Below, piece after piece: positions 1 to 5,245 of a stretch of 8,353 nucleotides of DNA. A program made the position numbers and the translations under genes. The first letter of the stretch is position 1; every line of letters starts with the position of its first letter. The stretch is from an uncultured Actinoplanes sp. (GTDB taxonomy: Bacteria > Actinomycetota > Actinomycetes > Mycobacteriales > Micromonosporaceae). The stretch is from positions 1 through 8,353 of the forward strand of contig CAKUMG010000210.1 in NCBI GenBank assembly GCA_934667465.1. Direction: 5' to 3'. The notes below the pieces were generated by a model, which was not told the DNA's origin, made no database searches, and saw nothing but the letters and a program-made list of their open reading frames with translations.

Positions 1-251
1 CTCATCGGCCGCAGAGCGTCGTGCTGTCACCGTCGAACGCGTGCTTTCCGCCGGCATCGCTCCGGTCCCTTGCGAGAGCCAACCACGCGGGTTCGCGTGC
101 CGTGGCAAGGACCAGCCTGATGTCGTCACTGGGAAGGTACAGCGGTTCGTCATGACCCCTCGCGGGCTACTCCTGATGAGAACGGCGTGACCACCACGGA
201 GGGTGAGTAGGCTGGCACCTTACGCGGTTGGCTGGTGGTGGAGGTGGGCTG
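1..251. other. No defensible gene; possible edge of a gene outside the window
   Basis: Bases 1-251 hold no recognisable protein family. A plus-strand frame is open from base 2 to a TGA at 188-190, and minus-strand frames are also open over 2-163; all have only moderate third-position GC. One may be the end of a gene outside the window, but I cannot say which. A TAGGCT at 207-212 could be a -10 box for the Uma2 gene; I see no good -35. Confidence 0.3.
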
Positions 252-815
252 GTGGTCGTGATCGGTCAGAGTGCGCCCGCGCGGTGGACCGCGCCCGACG
301 GCCCGTGGGCGGAGCCGGATCTGCACGCGTTTCCGCAGGATGGGCACCGGTACGAGATCGTGGATGGCAGCCTGCACGTGACGCCGCCGCAGGATGCCGG
401 CCACGATGCCATGGTGGCGAAGATTGTGGCGCTGTTGCGGGCCGAGGCGCCGGAGGAGTGGTGGGTATGCGACCGGGTCGGGGTGGCGATCGGGGACAGC
501 AATCTGATCCCGGATGTGACCGTGCTGCGCCCACGGTCGTCCGGGGCCATCTGGGCTGAGCCCGGGGATGTGGCGCTCGTGGTGGAGGTCGAGTCGCCGA
601 GCAGCCGTGGTTATGACCGGTTGCTCAAGCCCGAGCTGTACGCGCGGGCGGGCATCCGGAGCTTCTGGCGGGTCGAGCGGGGGGCGGAGCCCGTGCTGCG
701 CGCCTATGAGCTCGGGAACGCCGGTTATGCGGAGCCGTGGACGATCTCGGGGGCCGAGCCGGTGAAGGTGAGCACGCCGTTCCCGCTGCGGGTGGCACCG
801 GGCACGTGGGGCTGA
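252..815 (+). CDS. Uma2 family (DUF820) restriction-endonuclease-fold protein
   Basis: The 187-residue product has the conserved Uma2/DUF820 pattern in order: a YEIVDG segment (Glu at about residue 35), an IPDVTV segment (Asp about 88), a VVEVESPSS strand (Glu about 112) and a Lys at about 126 followed by LYARAGI and a FWRV strand. This is the PD-(D/E)XK nuclease arrangement, and the length is normal for the family. The family is abundant in actinobacteria and cyanobacteria; its biological role is largely unknown, so nuclease activity is a fold-based expectation. I chose GTG 252 because GGAGGT at 240-245 sits 6 nt upstream. An in-frame TTG at 228 would put that Shine-Dalgarno inside the gene, and GTG 258 is the other option. 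It is a stand-alone gene, convergent with the DUF5130 gene. Family assignment is confident, precise function is not. Confidence 0.88.
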   Translation: MVVIGQSAPARWTAPDGPWAEPDLHAFPQDGHRYEIVDGSLHVTPPQDAGHDAMVAKIVALLRAEAPEEWWVCDRVGVAIGDSNLIPDVTVLRPRSSGAIWAEPGDVALVVEVESPSSRGYDRLLKPELYARAGIRSFWRVERGAEPVLRAYELGNAGYAEPWTISGAEPVKVSTPFPLRVAPGTWG

Positions 816-817
816 CA

Positions 818-865
818 GCTCGGTGGGCTGACGGCTCGGTGGGCTGAGACGGCTCGGTGGGCTGA
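818..865. repeat. Three short direct repeats after the Uma2 gene
   Basis: The 14-base core GCTCGGTGGGCTGA occurs at 818-831, 834-847 and 852-865, with steps of 16 and 18 bases. A related GTGGGGCTGA forms the last codons and stop of the Uma2 gene just before. Each copy carries a TGA, so the array looks like slippage-driven duplication of the gene end. No function is evident. Confidence 0.8.
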
Positions 866-872
866 GACGGAT

Positions 873-905
873 CAGGGCGCCGACCCGGTGAAGGTCGACG
901 CCCTG
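873..905. terminator. Bidirectional hairpin terminator between convergent genes
   Basis: A 13-base arm (873-885, beginning CAGGGCGCCGACC) pairs with 893-905 (GGTCGACGCCCTG) with one mismatch around a 7-base loop. It lies between the stop of the Uma2 gene (+) and the stop of the DUF5130 gene (minus), where both transcripts would end. No U-tract follows, which is common for high-GC actinobacterial terminators. Confidence 0.7.
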
Positions 906-920
906 CGGTGAATCGAAAGC

Positions 921-1412
921 TCAGCTGCGGCCCGCGTGCGAGGCCAGCTGGTCGATGCCGGCCATCACTCCCCCGGCCAGGTCGCCGCCGGCGAAGGCGG
1001 CCGCCATGGACAGGGCCGCGAGCTTGGCGTCGCGGTCGGAGATGCGCTTGCGGGCCTCGGCGCCGGTGATGATCTCGAGGACGCGCTGGTTGGGCGACGC
1101 GGCCAGGAGGACGGCGCGGTCGGCGTTCTTGACCTGGCTGTGGAGCTGCTGGGCCGTGTCGCGGGTCGGCTCGGCGAGGTCGCCGAGGTAGACGCTGAAC
1201 GTGAGGCCGGTCTGCTCGTTGGCCGTGCGCAGGGCGTGGTCGAGGTGGAGCAGCTGGCGGGTGCTGAAAGGGCCGTCGAGGGCCGTCGCGCCGCTCTGCG
1301 TGCTCAGCTCGGGCCGCTCGGCCAGGGTGGGGCCACCCGGGTGGTCGAGCGCCTTGAGCGGCTGGTCCTCACGGCCGCCGCTCACATAGGCCTGGTGCTC
1401 ACCAACGGTCAC
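921..1412 (-). CDS. DUF5130 family protein (TPM-like domain)
   Basis: The 163-residue product matches my memory of the actinobacterial DUF5130 family, related to TPM/Psb32-type domains. The core runs from about residue 49: FSTRQLL with a helix, then TFSVYLGDL (71-79), a conserved AVLLAASPNQRVLEII strand-turn-strand (100-115), and a small-residue-rich C-terminal helix (AALSMAAAFAGGDLAGGVMAGI, roughly 132-153). The first ~45 residues look unstructured. No signal peptide or membrane segment is visible. The biochemical function of the family is not established. I chose GTG 1412 because GGGAGG stands 5 nt upstream; an upstream in-frame start at 1457 would lie deep inside the preceding gene with no good ribosome site. 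The gene overlaps the end of the CtaJ-like gene by 14 nt, so the two are almost certainly co-transcribed and translationally coupled. M. tuberculosis has the same pair next to HNH and glbO genes, from memory. Confidence 0.88.
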   Translation of the reverse strand: MTVGEHQAYVSGGREDQPLKALDHPGGPTLAERPELSTQSGATALDGPFSTRQLLHLDHALRTANEQTGLTFSVYLGDLAEPTRDTAQQLHSQVKNADRAVLLAASPNQRVLEIITGAEARKRISDRDAKLAALSMAAAFAGGDLAGGVMAGIDQLASHAGRS

Positions 1413-1677
1413 TTGCGCCTCCCACCGCTGCGGGCCGCGCGGGCGCGCCCGGGACACTGCCGGCGGCGGCCGCCTCGATCGCCTTGGCCGGAGCGGCGCT
1501 GCTCAGCTGCGAAGGCGACGAGACGAACCAGACCGGCTCGAAGTCGAACGGCCGGCCGGGCCGGTAGCGCCGGTCGGGCTCGTGTCGCCGGCCACTCGCG
1601 AAGACGAGGGCGGCGACGATTGCCATGAACCCCACGGGGATCACGACGAAGATCAGAGTGGTTTCAAAAATCGACAA
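1399..1677 (-). CDS. Small single-span membrane protein, CtaJ-like aa3 oxidase subunit candidate
   Basis: The ~92-residue product has a short N-terminus, one membrane span (about residues 6-28, TTLIFVVIPVGFMAIVAALVFA), then a basic patch and the RYRPGRPF motif (38-44), a FEPVWF motif (47-52), an Ala/Pro-rich linker and a terminal GGASDRW. This is the pattern I recall for small actinobacterial proteins annotated as the aa3-type cytochrome oxidase accessory subunit CtaJ, found in the bcc-aa3 supercomplex, which end in a similar Gly-Gly-x-x-x-x-Trp. The identification is from memory of motif and context, so it is a candidate. The start is uncertain: TTG 1677 gives the usual short N-terminus, while TTG 1683 would add two residues. 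A purine-rich GGGGG lies 8 nt before TTG 1677. It is the first gene of the two-gene unit with DUF5130. The start region is unusually AT-rich for this window. Confidence 0.75.
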   Translation of the reverse strand: MSIFETTLIFVVIPVGFMAIVAALVFASGRRHEPDRRYRPGRPFDFEPVWFVSSPSQLSSAAPAKAIEAAAAGSVPGAPARPAAVGGASDRW

Positions 1678-1715
1678 CCTCAACGCCCCCAGGCGTCACA
1701 AGGAACTGGGCCAAG

Positions 1716-1733
1716 TCACTGTTTTCCCAGTGA
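1716..1733. promoter_or_regulatory. Perfect dyad upstream of the CtaJ-like gene
   Basis: TCACTG (1716-1721) and CAGTGA (1728-1733) form a perfect 6-bp inverted repeat with a 6-base spacer. It is about 40-55 nt upstream of the CtaJ-like start, a suitable place for an operator or a 5'-leader hairpin. On the minus strand a TTGACG hexamer lies just upstream (1739-1744) and could be a -35 box, but no convincing -10 follows. The factor is unknown. Confidence 0.35.
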
Positions 1734-1855
1734 TCCGAACGTCAATCACGGTAGCGGAGTGGCCCCCGCCACGGAGCGTCGGGTGTCAAGACCCACAGGT
1801 GGGACTGCTGTGACGGCGCGAAAACGGTCCGGAGGTGCGAAAATCACCCACACGC

Positions 1856-1884
1856 GCCGTCCGCGTCGTTTCCGCCCGGACGGC
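1856..1884 (+). promoter_or_regulatory. Leader hairpin abutting the ribosome-binding site of the surface-protein gene
   Basis: GCCGTCCG (1856-1863) pairs perfectly with CGGACGGC (1877-1884) around a 13-base loop. The stem ends one base before the strong Shine-Dalgarno AGGAGGGGGAG (1885-1895) of the gene starting at 1899. A stable stem immediately 5' of the ribosome site could modulate translation or mRNA stability. A direct repeat GCGAAAA occurs at 1818-1824 and 1837-1843 further upstream. I see no confident promoter hexamers. Confidence 0.45.
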
Positions 1885-1898
1885 AGGAGGGGGAGATC

Positions 1899-2384
1899 AT
1901 GCGCCCATCCGTCCCCGCCGCCTGCGCGGCCCTCGCCCTTGCCCTGTCCGCCGTCGTGCTGCCCTCGTCCGCGCAGGCCGCCGCTGACGTGTTCATCGAG
2001 ATCAACCCCGACACCGTACGCGCGGGTGACGAGCTCGGGCTGCGGGCGAGCTGCGACGACAACCTCACCGCGGGGTCGGTGACCGCGGAGCCGCTGGGCA
2101 CCGTCGACGTCACCCCGCAGTACGGCCTGCTGACCGCGACCGTGCGGGTGCCCGCGACCACCGATCCGGGTGACTACGGCGTACGCCTGACGTGTTCCGG
2201 GGGCGAGGAGGCGACCGCCGTCCTGCACGTCGTGGCCAAGGTCGAGCCCAGCGAGGGTCCGGCGACGGGTGGCGGTGGCACCGCGGGGCCCGCTCCCTCC
2301 CTACTGTTCGGTGGGGGCGCCGTCGCGATCGCGGCCGGTGCGGTCCTGGGGGCGGTGGCGTTGCGCCGCCGCCGGGCGGGCTGA
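1899..2384 (+). CDS. Secreted, C-terminally anchored surface protein (putative sortase partner)
   Basis: The 161-residue product has a signal peptide (basic MR, hydrophobic core about 7-20, likely cleavage after AQA at 27), a compact beta-rich domain (about 30-115) with two Cys (52 and 99) that could form a disulfide, and a Gly/Pro-rich linker (about 116-135). It ends in a hydrophobic segment (about 136-155) closed by RRRR (156-159). This is the layout of sortase substrates, and a class-F-type sortase gene begins 4 nt after the stop. No canonical LPxTG is present; the nearest match is GPATG (120-124), set 11 residues before the membrane segment. Paired small secreted protein plus sortase genes are common in Streptomyces and relatives. 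The start ATG has a strong Shine-Dalgarno (GGAGGGGGAG ending 4 nt upstream). The function of the beta domain is unknown; it may be Ig-like. Confidence 0.82.
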   Translation: MRPSVPAACAALALALSAVVLPSSAQAAADVFIEINPDTVRAGDELGLRASCDDNLTAGSVTAEPLGTVDVTPQYGLLTATVRVPATTDPGDYGVRLTCSGGEEATAVLHVVAKVEPSEGPATGGGGTAGPAPSLLFGGGAVAIAAGAVLGAVALRRRRAG

Positions 2385-2388
2385 CGCC

Positions 2389-3054
2389 GTGGCACCCCGG
2401 GGCAGCCGCTTGCCCGGCCCCTACCCGCAGCGGGGACGCCGGCCGCTGCCGCTCGGGTTGATCGCCGCGGTGCTGCTCTTCGTGGGCCTCTTCGCCGTGT
2501 TCGCGGGGCTGGGCGCCGTGAGCGGGTTCGATCTGCGCGGGCTGGTGCGGGGGCCGGACAAGCCGCCGCCGCGGGCGTTCCCGGTGCTCGAGCCGAGCCG
2601 GCCGTTGCGGGTCACGATCCCCGATCTGGGCGTCCGGGCGCCGGTCCTGAACGTGGGGCTGGCGGAGGACGGCTCGGTCGGTGTGCCGCCGCTGGAGCGG
2701 ACCAACGAGGCGGGGTGGTTCGACGAGGGGCCCACGCCGGGGCAGTTCGGGCCGGCGTTGATCGTCGGCCACGCGGACACGCGTACGGGACCCGCGGTTT
2801 TTCACGGTCTTGATCGGATGAAGCCGGGGCAGCGCGTCGAGGTGCTGCGCGAGGACGGCAGCACCGCGGTCTTCGAGGTGAACTCGGTCGAGAACTTCGG
2901 CAAGGCGGAACTGCCGATCCAGCGCGTGTACGGCGACTACAGCCGGCCGTCGCTGCGACTGGTGACCTGCGGCGGCACCTGGGTCGGCGGCAGGCGGGGC
3001 TACGCCGACAACATCGTCGTCTTCGCGTCGTTGGTGTCCGCCGACGAGAGGTGA
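2389..3054 (+). CDS. Class F-type sortase (LPXTG transpeptidase family)
   Basis: The 221-residue product has a basic N-terminus, one membrane anchor (about 21-43), a Pro-rich linker, and a sortase beta-barrel from about residue 72 (LRVTIPDLGV). Catalytic elements are visible: His128 in LIVGHADT, Cys194 in RLVTCGG, and an Arg at 202/203 just before GYADNIVVFASL. The TCGG and GYADN(I/V)VVFA context fits actinobacterial class F sortases, which attach LPxTG-type proteins to the cell wall outside the membrane. I chose GTG 2389, 4 nt after the upstream stop, because longer versions would overlap the preceding gene by more than 100 nt and add Arg/Pro-rich sequence without family resemblance. It is probably translationally coupled to the upstream surface-protein gene, its likely substrate. 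Confidence 0.9.
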   Translation: MAPRGSRLPGPYPQRGRRPLPLGLIAAVLLFVGLFAVFAGLGAVSGFDLRGLVRGPDKPPPRAFPVLEPSRPLRVTIPDLGVRAPVLNVGLAEDGSVGVPPLERTNEAGWFDEGPTPGQFGPALIVGHADTRTGPAVFHGLDRMKPGQRVEVLREDGSTAVFEVNSVENFGKAELPIQRVYGDYSRPSLRLVTCGGTWVGGRRGYADNIVVFASLVSADER

Positions 3055-3094
3055 ACCCCTCGTCCCTGGTGTCCGCCGACAGGAGGTGAACCCC
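3032..3094. repeat. Tandem duplication of the sortase gene's 3' end
   Basis: Bases 3032-3059 and 3067-3094 are 28-base copies that differ at only two adjacent positions (GA versus AG), with a 35-base period. The first copy encodes the last residues and TGA of the sortase. The second copy repeats that sequence, including GAGGTGA, in the spacer. It is a local duplication without clear function. Confidence 0.85.
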
Positions 3095-3108
3095 CCGGAG
3101 ATGCGAAA

Positions 3109-3132
3109 GCCGAGGCGTCAGGCGGCCTCGGC
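3109..3132 (-). terminator. Hairpin terminator of the HNH gene with the stop codon in its loop
   Basis: GCCGAGGC (3109-3116) and GCCTCGGC (3125-3132) form a perfect 8-bp stem with an 8-base loop. On the minus strand a short TTT follows the stem, consistent with termination of the HNH transcript. The HNH stop codon (3118-3120) is within the loop. It could also stop the converging sortase transcript. Confidence 0.7.
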
Positions 3133-3669
3133 GACGGGTACGGGATCGGGGGCCGGCAGGCCCAGCCAGTCCGCCCAGCGGGGATCAGGGGTGCGGTGCC
3201 CCAGGACCCGCCAGGCCACCCCGCGTGGCGCGGCGGGTGGGGTGTGCAGCCGCCAGCCCAGCTCGGCGGGCGTCTTGTCGCCCTTGCTGTGGTTGCACTT
3301 GGCGCAGGCGGCGACGACGTTGTCCCAGGCGTGCAGCCCGCCACGGCTGCGCGGGAAGACGTGGTCGATGGTCTCGGCCGAGCCGCGGCAGTAGGCGCAG
3401 CGGCCGCCGTCGCGGGCGAAGATGGCGCGGCGGGAGAGGCCGACGTGGGTGCGGTAGGGCACCTTCACGTAGCGGGTGAGGCGGACCACGGAGGGGACCG
3501 GGAGGTTCTGGTAGGCGCTGTGCAGGATGCCGTCCCCGTCGGAGACCGGCTCGGCCTTGTCCGTCAGCACGAGAATGGTCGCTCGACGCACCGATACGAC
3601 GCACAGCGGCTCGTAGGTGGCGTTCAGAACCAACGCGGAGGAGCCCACTGCGGGTCGTATGTCAGGCAT
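3118..3669 (-). CDS. HNH endonuclease
   Basis: The 183-residue product carries a complete HNH/zinc-ribbon nuclease core: CAYC (Cys91, Cys94), the catalytic-type IDHVFPRSRGG (Asp102-His103), WDNVVAACAKCN (Asn117, Cys122, Cys125, Asn126) and a trailing HSKGDKTPAE. The ~80-residue N-terminal part (ALVLNATYEPLCVVSVRRA, then VVRLTRYVKVPYR) is the typical extension of a widely conserved bacterial HNH subgroup. M. tuberculosis has a relative beside glbO (Rv2469c, from memory). It probably cleaves or nicks DNA, but the cellular role is unknown. I chose ATG 3669 because GAAGGG lies 8 nt upstream; a GTG at 3678 overlaps that ribosome site. All zinc ligands and the catalytic His are intact. It stands alone, divergent from mscS. 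Confidence 0.92.
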   Translation of the reverse strand: MPDIRPAVGSSALVLNATYEPLCVVSVRRATILVLTDKAEPVSDGDGILHSAYQNLPVPSVVRLTRYVKVPYRTHVGLSRRAIFARDGGRCAYCRGSAETIDHVFPRSRGGLHAWDNVVAACAKCNHSKGDKTPAELGWRLHTPPAAPRGVAWRVLGHRTPDPRWADWLGLPAPDPVPVAEAA

Positions 3670-3801
3670 CGTCGTCACCCTTCGGTGTGGTGCTGGTCGG
3701 CGCTCCCGGAGTCAATGTCGTCTCTGACAGGTGGTGTCGTGGCCGGGAAAGGCGTCCGCGCACGGCCGTGATCCATCCCCGCGGGCACCCCCGTGACGGC
3801 G

Positions 3802-3848
3802 GTGCTCGCAGGCCAATAGTCCCTGATGGAGGACGAATTGGCGAGCAC
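3802..3848. promoter_or_regulatory. Long imperfect inverted repeat in the HNH/mscS divergent region
   Basis: GTGCTCG (3802-3808) plus CCAAT (3813-3817) pair with ATTGGCGAGCAC (3837-3848), giving 12 matched pairs with a 4-base bulge (CAGG). Inside, GTCC (3819-3822) pairs with GGAC (3831-3834) around an 8-base loop. The structure is about 90 nt upstream of the mscS start and about 130 nt upstream of the HNH start. It could be a leader RNA hairpin of mscS or a binding site for a dimeric regulator. I do not recognise it as a known riboswitch. Confidence 0.5.
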
Positions 3849-3936
3849 TATCTGTGGCTGGCTCGTGAACGTCCGGATAGCGCGGGGCAGATGTCCGGTT
3901 CGGGGCACGACGGGCGGACCGGTACGGTCGGGACCC

Positions 3937-5022
3937 GTGATCCTGCTAGCTCCCACCCCGAACCCGTCGTCGTCGACGGACGTCTTCGACGGACCCACCA
4001 TCACGGAACAGTGCAGCACCGACTTCCTGTGCACGTGGATCTTCGACAAGACGGACAACCAGTGGCTCGCCAACAGCGGCTACGTCTTCCTCGTCAAGCC
4101 GTTCCGGATCCTGATGATCATTCTGATCGCGGTGCTGATCCGGTGGGCGCTCAACCGGGCGATCAGCCGGTTGACCCAGACGACGTCCCGGGCCGCGATG
4201 CCGGCGCTGCTCAAGCCGCTGCGCGAGCGCCCGGACAAGCAGGCGGACGCCACCGAGGCCCAGTTCATCCCGGAGCGGCGGCGGCAGCGGGCCGAGGCCA
4301 TCGGGTCGGTGCTGCGCAGCTTCGTGACGGCTGTCGTGTTCACGATGGCCGCGATGCTGGTCCTGGGCGAGCTCGGCTTCAACCTGGGCCCGCTGCTGGC
4401 GAGCGCCGGCATCGTGGGCGTGGCGCTGGGCTTCGGCGCGCAGAGCCTGGTGAAGGACCTGATCGCGGGCCTGTTCATGCTGCTGGAGGACCAGTACGGG
4501 GTCGGCGACTCGGTGGACCTGGGCGACGCGGTCGGCGTGGTCGAGACGGTCGGCCTGCGGGTCACCACGGTGCGGGACATGCGGGGCGTGCTCTGGTACA
4601 TCCGCAACGGAGAGATCATCCGGGTCGGCAACAAGAGCCAGGGCTGGGCGATGGTGGTCATCGACATCCCGATCGGCTTCGTGAACTCGGAGGAGGCCAC
4701 GACGGTGCTGCGCGAGGCGGCCCTGGCGCTGGCCGAGGACCCGGAGCACAAGACCGAGTTCCTGGAGCCGCCGGACGTGATCGGCGTCGAGCAGATCACC
4801 GTCGACGGCGCGGTCATCCGCACGATCGCCAAGACCACGTCGGACGGTCAGCCGATTGTCCAGCGGGAGCTGCGCCGCCGGCTCACCGAGGCGCTCGAGA
4901 ACGCCGGTATCGCCGAGCGGATCGCGGTGTCCCGGATGCTCCCCCGGTCGGCCGTGCCCCCGCAGTACCTGCCGGCGGGGGCGGTGCCCGAGCCGCCCGT
5001 CACCCGTGGGGGTGCCACCTGA
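3937..5022 (+). CDS. MscS-family small-conductance mechanosensitive channel
   Basis: The ~361-residue product shows a short N-terminal segment, a first clear span (about 52-72), a second (about 124-146) and a pore-lining third helix (about 150-183, LLASAGIVGVALGFGAQSLVKDLIAG). These lead into the MscS beta domain (QYGVGDSVDLGDAVGVVETVGLR at 186-208, RNGEIIRVGNKSQG at 223-236) and a C-terminal alpha/beta domain to about 332, then a Pro-rich tail. This matches the MscS pore-helix-plus-beta-domain signature. Such channels release solutes when membrane tension rises after hypo-osmotic shock. An in-frame ATG at 3826 exists, but 3826-3936 has poor codon usage for this genome and lies inside the hairpin region. 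GTG 3937 starts a plausible N-terminus, though its Shine-Dalgarno is weak, so the start is moderately certain. It is monocistronic as far as can be seen. Confidence 0.9.
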   Translation: MILLAPTPNPSSSTDVFDGPTITEQCSTDFLCTWIFDKTDNQWLANSGYVFLVKPFRILMIILIAVLIRWALNRAISRLTQTTSRAAMPALLKPLRERPDKQADATEAQFIPERRRQRAEAIGSVLRSFVTAVVFTMAAMLVLGELGFNLGPLLASAGIVGVALGFGAQSLVKDLIAGLFMLLEDQYGVGDSVDLGDAVGVVETVGLRVTTVRDMRGVLWYIRNGEIIRVGNKSQGWAMVVIDIPIGFVNSEEATTVLREAALALAEDPEHKTEFLEPPDVIGVEQITVDGAVIRTIAKTTSDGQPIVQRELRRRLTEALENAGIAERIAVSRMLPRSAVPPQYLPAGAVPEPPVTRGGAT

Positions 5023-5064
5023 CCAGGTAATACCGTGTCGGGTGATGTCCGTAGTCGACCGAAT

Positions 5065-5104
5065 GGCCGACAATCGGACCGTACGCCCTAGCCACCGGTC
5101 GGCC
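5065..5104. repeat. 7-bp inverted repeat after mscS
   Basis: GGCCGAC (5065-5071) is the reverse complement of GTCGGCC (5098-5104), with 26 bases between. It starts about 40 nt after the mscS stop and may be part of a transcript end or of the MFS gene promoter. Support is limited to the pairing. Confidence 0.3.
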
Positions 5105-5119
5105 GATCGGGCAGAATCG

Positions 5120-5142
5120 TGCAAGAAGCATATGCACTTGCA
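5120..5142. promoter_or_regulatory. Candidate operator upstream of the MFS gene
   Basis: TGCAAG (5120-5125) and CTTGCA (5137-5142) form perfect 6-bp arms 11 bases apart. Between them lies the palindrome GCATATGC (5128-5135), locally AT-rich in a GC-rich spacer. It sits about 105-125 nt upstream of the MFS gene start, and the geometry resembles operators of dimeric repressors such as TetR or GntR types. No regulator gene is adjacent in this window. Confidence 0.4.
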
Positions 5143-5153
5143 GCGTCACGTTC

Positions 5154-5189
5154 GCGGGGACGATCGAAACGACGAGCATCGATCCCCGC
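5154..5189 (+). terminator. GC-rich hairpin between mscS and the MFS gene
   Basis: GCGGGGA (5154-5160) pairs perfectly with TCCCCGC (5183-5189), and CGAT next to the left arm can pair with ATCG near the right arm with a one-base bulge. It could be a terminator of mscS read-through or a leader hairpin of the MFS gene, 56 nt before its start. There is no T-tract, so the role is uncertain. Confidence 0.35.
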
Positions 5190-5245
5190 CGTGCCCGAAG
5201 GCCGCCGGTCCGCCGCCGGCCGTCGCGATCGATGGAGGGCTCCGG

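Noticed and set aside
2..190. Plus-strand open frame from the window edge to a TGA at 188-190, with an alternative minus-strand frame over 2-163
   Set aside because: Several frames on both strands are open here, third-position GC is only moderate, and none matches a family I recognise. Without the sequence before base 1 no choice can be supported.
936..1628. 230-residue plus-strand open frame opposite the DUF5130 and CtaJ-like genes
   Set aside because: It is antisense to two recognisable genes, and its Arg/Gly/Val-rich composition is typical of shadow frames in high-GC DNA.
3761..3770. 10-bp palindrome CACGGCCGTG
   Set aside because: Short GC palindromes are expected by chance in DNA of this composition, and nothing else supports a site.
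3826..3936. Upstream extension of mscS to the ATG at 3826
   Set aside because: The codons in this stretch do not show the genome's third-position GC bias, and the ATG lies in the loop of the long inverted repeat, so GTG 3937 is preferred.
3687..5030. 447-residue plus-strand open frame across the HNH/mscS region
   Set aside because: It lies in another frame over the clear MscS coding sequence and is Gly/Arg/Pro-rich without family resemblance.
4856..5245. Upstream extension of the MFS frame
   Set aside because: It overlaps mscS by more than 160 nt and is Arg/Ser/Pro-rich, whereas GTG 5246 has a good ribosome site 6 nt upstream.
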